NCBI GenBank assembly: GCA_022826755.1
Contig: JAJDUG010000067.1
Span: 62,001-126,000, forward strand
Length of the DNA stretch: 64,000 bases
From: Acidobacteriota bacterium
GTDB taxonomy: Bacteria > Acidobacteriota > Terriglobia > Versatilivoradales > Versatilivoraceae
Reading direction: 5' to 3'
How positions within the stretch are numbered: the stretch's first letter is position 1; every line of letters begins with the position of its first letter. Position numbers and translations under genes: made by a program. A model generated the notes under the pieces. The model saw only the letters and a list, made by a program, of their open reading frames with translations, had not been told where the DNA came from and made no database searches. Below are positions 60,101 through 64,000 of the stretch, one piece after another.

Positions 60101-61613
60101 CGAAGCTGAATTCGAGCTCCTTGGTCGAAGACGAGAAATTGGTCACGATCAGTTCACTGCTGAAGTTGGAGTGTTCGATGATGACGGGCAGGGTCTGCCA
60201 CCGGGCTCCGCTGAGGGAGCTGGCGGTCACCGGAAAGACGAAGGAGCCGTCGGAGTTGGCCTGGTCGTTGATGACGCCGTAGGCGTAGAACGGTGAGGGC
60301 CCTTCGACCCGCTCCACCTTCACATAGCCGTTGTCGAATCCGGCCTGTTCCAGGACTCCGTTGTACTGATGGAACCCTCCCGGCCGCAGGACCAGGTCCG
60401 GCAAGACATGGGGACTCTGGTTCTCCGCATCTCCGGAATACACCGTGGTTCTCAAGGTAATGTTCCCCCGGTCGGGGGTTCCCATGTTCTGGAGGGCGAC
60501 GTTCGAGCGGTCCTGGCGGTTCTGGCGCAGCCCGCACAGATAGACCGCTTCCTCGAATCCGGCAGCGGCGGCAATCCCCGGATAGGCCAGGCCGGCTCGG
60601 CCGTCGGCCACCCTTGTGGTGGTTCGCACGGTGACGCCAACGTCGGAAGACCCGGAGACCTCCACTCTTAGGGTCCCGATGCGGTTGCCTGAACCGGGAA
60701 TGGGGATGCCGAGGTTGGTGAGGTAGCCGATGGCGTCGGTTTGGATTCTCTGGTGTCCCGGAGCCAGCCTGTCGGTGGCCGTGCCGCTTCCGCCTCCGCT
60801 GTGGGCGGTGTAGGTGTAGTGGAGCGTTGCCTCCTCGGTCCCCCGGTTGGTCAGGGTCAGCTCCGATGTAAACAAGGAGTTATTCCGTCCGGATGCGGTC
60901 AGGAGGACTGGGACGAAGATGGCCGAAGAGTTGCCCGGATTGGCGGAAGACGATGGGATGGCGCCGCTCGCCGAGCCGCTGGCGACCGCCGTCAGGCTCG
61001 ACCCCTTGCCCACCTTCACCGTGGCGCCGGAGTCGTTCACCGTCGGAGTGAGCTTTACGTGGGTGATGGAATTGGCCACCGACGCCGTGTCGGACGTGCT
61101 GCCCGAGGCAAAGGTGCCGATGTTCAGCGCCGTGAACGTGCCCGAGGCGCTCGTGCTGCTCGACGCCGTCAGGGCGGACAGGGTCGCGTCGGTGGACTGC
61201 ATCTGCTGCGCGCAGGACGTGCCGATGCTGAGGGAGACTGGGGTGCCGGGGGTCCAGGTGAGGCCGGTGTTAGACCAACTCGAGGCTGGGTCCGTATTGT
61301 CCGGGAAATCAAATGCATTCGAGCCTACGCAGAATTTGAGCGCTTGCAGCGCTGAATTTTTCCCTGCGGTAAGGGTAACGATTAGATTTCCACCACCACC
61401 AATAATTTGGCTAAAGCCATAAGTCTGCCCGCCGACTACAAATTCGTTATCTGTCAGTGCCGAGCTACAGGCGGACACAGAATGGCAGTTGAGGCCCGTC
61501 GGCGGTGTGTACGTCGCCGACCAGACGGGGTTGTTCTGCGCCTCCGCCAGCGCGGCGGCGAACAGCGACAGCGCGCCGTGCAGCAGTGCCAGGACGGGGA
61601 GACGACGGGACAA
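57108..61613 (-). CDS. Secreted LRR-containing zinc metalloprotease (reprolysin-like), ~1500 residues
   Basis: A TTG start at 61613 gives a signal peptide ('RRLPVLALLHGALSLFAAAL'). In order: a Cys-containing beta-domain (about 20-110, 'TYTPPTGLNCHSVSACSSAL'), a cadherin-like beta-sandwich (about 115-195, 'SALTASSSTSASGTFTALNI'), repeated beta modules ending in 'FYAYGVINDQANSDGSF' or 'FLAYGVINDGGAPGQRSGDG' (about 200-740), ~12 plant-type LRRs of 24 residues (about 768-1035, L-S-G-P-I-P-A-E-L-S-A-L-S-N-L-Q), and a zincin protease (about 1060-1320) with HELGHNMGLSHD near 1223 and a Met-turn 'IMSYPD'. The frame breaks near 57160; the intact frame would continue to about 56990 with one more 'AYRVANDGGAPGQRSGDG' module. 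Expected to be secreted or surface-bound. Confidence 0.8.
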   Translation of the reverse strand: MSRRLPVLALLHGALSLFAAALAEAQNNPVWSATYTPPTGLNCHSVSACSSALTDNEFVVGGQTYGFSQIIGGGGNLIVTLTAGKNSALQALKFCVGSNAFDFPDNTDPASSWSNTGLTWTPGTPVSLSIGTSCAQQMQSTDATLSALTASSSTSASGTFTALNIGTFASGSTSDTASVANSITHVKLTPTVNDSGATVKVGKGSSLTAVASGSASGAIPSSSANPGNSSAIFVPVLLTASGRNNSLFTSELTLTNRGTEEATLHYTYTAHSGGGSGTATDRLAPGHQRIQTDAIGYLTNLGIPIPGSGNRIGTLRVEVSGSSDVGVTVRTTTRVADGRAGLAYPGIAAAAGFEEAVYLCGLRQNRQDRSNVALQNMGTPDRGNITLRTTVYSGDAENQSPHVLPDLVLRPGGFHQYNGVLEQAGFDNGYVKVERVEGPSPFYAYGVINDQANSDGSFVFPVTASSLSGARWQTLPVIIEHSNFSSELIVTNFSSSTKELEFSFVADAVQNSRRTALFPLTLEAGEQTIIPEIVEHLRRQEVDGIGPAGRTLAGAVFAAEASGDMSGVVIGARTGSPGGGGQYSVFYNAVPNGAAFNDRAWVDALQQNGENRSNLAMVNTGEADGSGSVFEIEIYDGDTGGLVNTVGGIGVPARGWHQINRILRDYAPGIAQGYVRVRKTAGNNPFLAYGVINDGGAPGQRSGDGAYLPSAARVIAPKTDPTVDREALEALYNAIGGPRWSDRTNWLSQAPFGEWYGVGTDGSGRVISLDLSFNQLSGPIPAELSALSNLQRLSLAGNQLSGPIPAELSALSNLQYLDLQSNLLSGPIPAELSALSNLESLDLQFNLLSGSIPTELSALSNLQRLSLWANLLSGSIPAELSALSNLESLELVDNPLSGSIPAELSALSNLQYLFLVDNQLSGPIPAELSALSNLQRLSLAGNQLSGPIPAELSALSNLQSLDLEYNQLSGPVPAELSSLSNLQLLSLSGNQLSGPVPAELSSLSNLESLSLQGNQLSGPIPADLSALSNLQSLFLGFNPDLTGTLPPELRQLPLSTLDLMATSVCVLEDAELERWLATIDVFLPSGLTCGRPAAAVPLIDVALFYTPAARRRAGGKFGIEALTDLMIAETNRAYQDSGVNQRVRLAARKEVAYEEEAGSGELALDRLEARSDGYMDEVHEIRDRVGADLVHLIAHVTDVGGIAALPGAFGLTCAECDTNVFTHELGHNMGLSHDRYFDRGLLPFSHGYVNQQAFADGAPDSARWRTIMSYPDRCYDSDFDCDWILRFSNPNQTYLGYPLGVPGSSRTAAVSGPADASRLLNITRHSVSSFRPQSSGNQPTISSAPSPSPSMVRADQAPAPIPGGGLFRAIAPSRAGAGLHRAVSALDRNPVRWRQVSVDIGRLVRVPDDRPTALSLNLFDDLVLTGIIDRRTPTYSGGYALSGSLAGVPGGSVTLVVNGSVVAGAVRLPGATYRIRPTGRGSHAIVQTDPAQSSWRCGTGR
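58516..59320. repeat. 72-bp coding tandem repeats (LRR array)
   Basis: About 11 full 72-bp units, each carrying GTTGGACAGGG and CAGCCGG words, encode the leucine-rich repeats. The stretch around 58760-58866 is nearly identical to the one around 59195-59300, exactly 432 bp (6 units) apart, so six units were duplicated recently as a block. Confidence 0.8.
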
Positions 61614-62511
61614 TCGGGCGCGGGAGCGCCCAGGGTACCGATCAGGGCGGGCGCGACCTCGCGGAGGTGTCTGCCCGCGAGCCGGGGAACGAGTCGGAGT
61701 GAATAACCTCGGTTGAAAAGGGCCGGCCAGGCGCCGGACGCGCGTCGTGCTACTGGGCCGCTGCGCTGGATTGTGCAAGCCGAAGCCGGCCCCGCCGTCA
61801 AGCGCGGCCGGCCCTTCCCGCGCCCCGTCCGTGGTCAATTCTCCCGCCTCTCGCATTTCTCGTTCCTCTTCTCCGCACCGGGCCGCCCACCCTAAGGATC
61901 GGGCTGTTCGCGAGCCCGCCCCCACCGCCGGCGCACAAGTCGTGTCACCCGTCCGCGCGGTTTTTGCTCGCGATTGAATTCCGTAAATGACACAGACACT
62001 CTATAGCTTTATCCATGCACTTAACGTGTGTCTAGGTGTTATTGTCATGCATATAGGCTGTAATCGCGACATTCCGGCGGATGCCTTGCGAAAACGGGGA
62101 GAGAACCCTTGAACGACGTAGGCGAACTGAGGCGGGAGAACCTGAAGCCGCAGAGTCGTGGTGTCGGACACGAGATGCCGGTCCGCTCGATGTCGGCGGG
62201 CAGGCGGCGATTGTGACTCCCGGCACGCCCAGTTCTGAACGGTCCGCAAGCGGTGTTCGGAATGCCGTGCAATCCCGTTTGCATTGCGGGGTTGGGTCGG
62301 TAAGGTCTTCAACTCCTCGGCCGTGTAGAGGCCGGTGACGTGCACCAGACGGCTGTCCGGCAGCCGCCGCACCCGCGGCACCCGTTCGTCGACGGGATGG
62401 TAGACCTGGAGGTACTCCCGTTTCTGCTCTTCGTCGCCCTGGCGGCCTCGATGCCGCCCTTAGGAAGATCAACCAACTGAAGCAGGAAACGCCGGCGTCA
62501 ATCGGCCGGGG
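61614..62511. other. Gene-free interval upstream of the LRR protease, with coding-like remnant
   Basis: About 900 bp. The first ~310 bp lie upstream of the TTG start; the frame is open there but has a basic, low-complexity composition. Around 62300-62450 the minus strand gives 'REYLQVYHPVDERVPRVRRL' and 'DSRLVHVTGLYTAEELKTLP', protein-like but unidentified and without a start or stop context; it may be a decayed gene. AT-rich sequence at about 61975-62080 probably holds the LRR gene promoter. Confidence 0.4.
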
Positions 62512-62943
62512 AATGATCGACGATTTCCGTCTCCGGGGGTCAAGCAGATGCCAGCAAATGGGCGTCCACCCTTCAGAGTGGGGGGGTGGACATTAAAGGT
62601 GGACATGAATTCGACACCCACAACGCCTGTCTCTCAGAGGGCGGAGCCCTCGCCGTTGTGGTTTGGGACTTTCCCGAAACGCCTTACAGGACGCGGAACG
62701 ACACGGATTTCCCGCCTCCGCTGCGAAAACGCGAAGCGAGGCTGCGCCTCGCGTGTCCCCCCCTCGCCCGGCGTAGCGGCGTGCCGCACGGGAGGGCTGC
62801 TGGTGGTGAGAGCGACCCCCTATATTTCGGCGCTGGTGCGCCACGGGGGAGGGCAAAGTGGACAGGGGTCTGGCCACCCTTTGCCTCCCCTTTTCGGGGT
62901 CGCTCTCACCACAGAGATCCCTGGCGGGAAGGCCATCGAGCGC
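62512..62943. repeat. Right copy of the ~430-bp inverted repeat
   Basis: The reverse complement of this segment follows 55891-56322 block by block, starting GATCGACGATTTCCGTCTCC here and ending GGCGGGAAGGCCATCGAGCG. Middle parts have diverged more than the ends. It carries no intact gene. Confidence 0.75.
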
Positions 62944-63035
62944 TCTTTCGCGCTCACGGTGGATGAGTGTACCCTCGTGTAGCTTTGTGTAGCTTTGTAA
63001 CCTGGTTGTTGCTTAATGTGTTGGAGTGTGTCGTT

Positions 63036-63392
63036 ATGTTGCAACGTGTTCCACTTCATATCCGCGTCTCTCCCGAAACGCGTCAACGTCTCCAGCCCCT
63101 CCGCACCCGGCGGCGCCTCAACGTCGGCTCTTGGCTGCGAGCCCTCATCAATGAGGCGCTCGAACAACAGCAGACCACAAATGGCCAGAGGCTGAGAAAA
63201 GGCAAGCCCGGAGCATGCTCACAACCCGATATCTCCGATCGGCAGCACGAGCAGCTTGCCACCCGGCCCGACGGTCCCGGACGAAGAATCTCCCGGGTCG
63301 AACGGTCGCACGACTGTCCGCCAACGTCCCGAAAGGTCCAGTGGATTCCTTTTCGAATAGAGGGATATAATAAGGGGAGGGAAGCAGGATAA
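63036..63392 (+). CDS. Hypothetical small protein with a ribbon-helix-helix-like N-terminus
   Basis: A 118-residue product from ATG 63036 (GGAG nine bases upstream). The N-terminus 'MLQRVPLHIRVSPETRQRLQ' with 'PLRTRRRLNVGSWLRALINE' has the beta-strand then helix-turn-helix rhythm of RHH repressors, ending 'ALEQQQTT'. The remaining ~70 residues are polar and not recognised, and part may be out-of-frame sequence. It lies just outside the right inverted repeat and could be a regulator belonging to that block. No toxin partner is evident. Confidence 0.45.
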   Translation: MLQRVPLHIRVSPETRQRLQPLRTRRRLNVGSWLRALINEALEQQQTTNGQRLRKGKPGACSQPDISDRQHEQLATRPDGPGRRISRVERSHDCPPTSRKVQWIPFRIEGYNKGREAG

Positions 63393-63464
63393 ATCACATT
63401 AAGTCTATTATAATCAGTAGATACAAGTGATCGAGTGCAGTCTCTACAGCAGCGTTTCGTCCTC

Positions 63465-63740
63465 TCTATATCCTGTTCATCCTGTCTATCCATGTTCCCT
63501 GATGCAGCCGACCGGTTGGACGGAACATTTCCCGGTTGCCGAAACCTCATGATGTCAGGTTGTTTCACCCGCGAATGATTCGCCCCGTCGTCGGGGGCGG
63601 GGGCGGAACTTGCCTGAATCGACGGTAGTGTTTACCATCCTGACGTACGGGCCTGAACCTTGACATGAATCAGTCTCTTCGTGCGCTTTCGCGGTTCTTC
63701 GTGTCCCTTCGTGGATATCTCTTTTTCCTGCTTGTCGTTC
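63465..63740. repeat. Dispersed intergenic repeats before cmk
   Basis: TATCCTGTTCATCCTGTCTA and CCATGTTCCCTG (about 63467-63500), GTTTCACCCGCGAATGATTC with the GGGCGGGGGCGG run (about 63560-63612), then TTCGTGTCCCTTCGTGGATA (about 63698-63717). The same series, in the same relative order, is at 15230-15520. Confidence 0.7.
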
Positions 63741-63759
63741 TGAGACGACCCCTCCCCCT

Positions 63760-64000
63760 ATGACCCGCTTCCGCATCGCCATCGATGGTCCCTCGGGGGC
63801 CGGGAAGAGCACGGTTGCCCGAAGGGTCGCCCAGCGGCTGGGATACCTTTATATCGACACCGGGGCCATGTACCGCGCCGTCGGTCTCAAGGTCATCCGG
63901 GAGCAGTTGCCGTGGGACCAGGCGAATGCCATCGTTGAAGCCGCCCGGCGGGCCCGGATCGAGCTGATAGCCGGCCCGCGGGGGCTTCGCGTCTTTCTGG
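63760..64000 (+). CDS. cmk: Cytidylate kinase (partial)
   Basis: The frame from ATG 63760 reads [20 protein letters not shown], then '[20 protein letters not shown]' and '[20 protein letters not shown]'. It has the Walker-A P-loop GPSGAGKST and the '[10 protein letters not shown]' CMP-binding loop typical of CMP kinase. It phosphorylates CMP/dCMP. About 80 of ~220 residues are inside the window; the rest is beyond the right edge. There is no strong Shine-Dalgarno, and dispersed repeats occupy the upstream region. Confidence 0.95.
   Translation, partial: MTRFRIAIDGPSGAGKSTVARRVAQRLGYLYIDTGAMYRAVGLKVIREQLPWDQANAIVEAARRARIELIAGPRGLRVFL

Overview
The window is a high-GC bacterial chromosome segment with a two-tier structure. 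Most of it is densely coded housekeeping and catabolic sequence. It is broken by a more AT-rich accessory island (about 30.6-38.8 kb) and by an inverted-repeat-bounded block (about 55.9-62.9 kb). Coenzyme F420 biosynthesis (cofG, cofH, cofE, cofC, cofD and an F420:NADP reductase), exported DUF1080/DUF1501/DUF1549 proteins, a B12-dependent ribonucleotide reductase and twin-arginine-type secreted proteins together suggest an Acidobacteriota-like environmental bacterium (Solibacteres/Bryobacterales-like). This is inference from gene content only. No rRNA, tRNA or CRISPR array was found.

Layout. 0-2 kb: partial etfB and an exported DUF1080 protein. 2-5.5 kb: a tandem AAA+ ATPase followed by a frameshifted WYL regulator. 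5.5-12.1 kb: aldehyde dehydrogenase, thiC and nrdJ with a clear sigma70-type promoter. 12.2-15 kb: a leftward translation block of rpmE, prfA, prmC and a HIT hydrolase. 15-25 kb: a Sel1 protein, HU, a TPP enzyme and Nramp-like, MFS and POT transporters. 25.6-30.6 kb: a PPOX-fold protein, a tandem SagB-like nitroreductase, a [2Fe-2S] ferredoxin, cofG and cofH, all rightward and tightly spaced. 31-38.8 kb: the island, with a protein kinase-TPR gene pair, a TIR-like effector gene, an IS5-type transposase remnant, several copies of a ~165-bp terminal-inverted-repeat element, a proline-rich micro-ORF, a cupin, a nonsense-interrupted M29 aminopeptidase and a decayed brnT-brnA module. 39-43.4 kb: SUMF1-fold, DUF1501 and DUF1549/DUF1553 proteins. 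43.6-44.1 kb: a second, intact brnTA. 44.1-54.8 kb: a long leftward run of cofE-cofC-cofD, npdG, a micro-membrane protein, an NCS1 permease, a class V aminotransferase-fold protein, an MBL hydrolase, a class II aldolase and two tandem exported SIS-like proteins. 55.2-63 kb: an integrase remnant, then ~430-bp inverted repeats enclosing a small two-TM protein and a ~1500-residue LRR-metalloprotease. The window ends in cmk.

How the genes work together. CofG/CofH make the deazaflavin FO, CofC/CofD attach the phospho-linker, CofE glutamylates it, and NpdG exchanges hydride with NADP. The nitroreductase-ferredoxin-PPOX genes beside cofGH are candidates for an F420-linked redox step that is not obviously described. 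The island pairs signalling or effector-type genes (kinase, TPR scaffold, TIR) with mobile debris and toxin-antitoxin genes, the usual look of a defence island, but nothing here proves an antiphage role.

Dispersed intergenic repeats punctuate the window. One is a family built on the words CACGAAGGAC / TTCGTGTGTCTTCGTGG, with at least eight copies. The other is the TIR element of the island. Several genes carry single-base lesions (WYL, integrase, brnT1, M29 peptidase, the LRR protease 3' end). These could be real decay or assembly errors, which raw reads would resolve.
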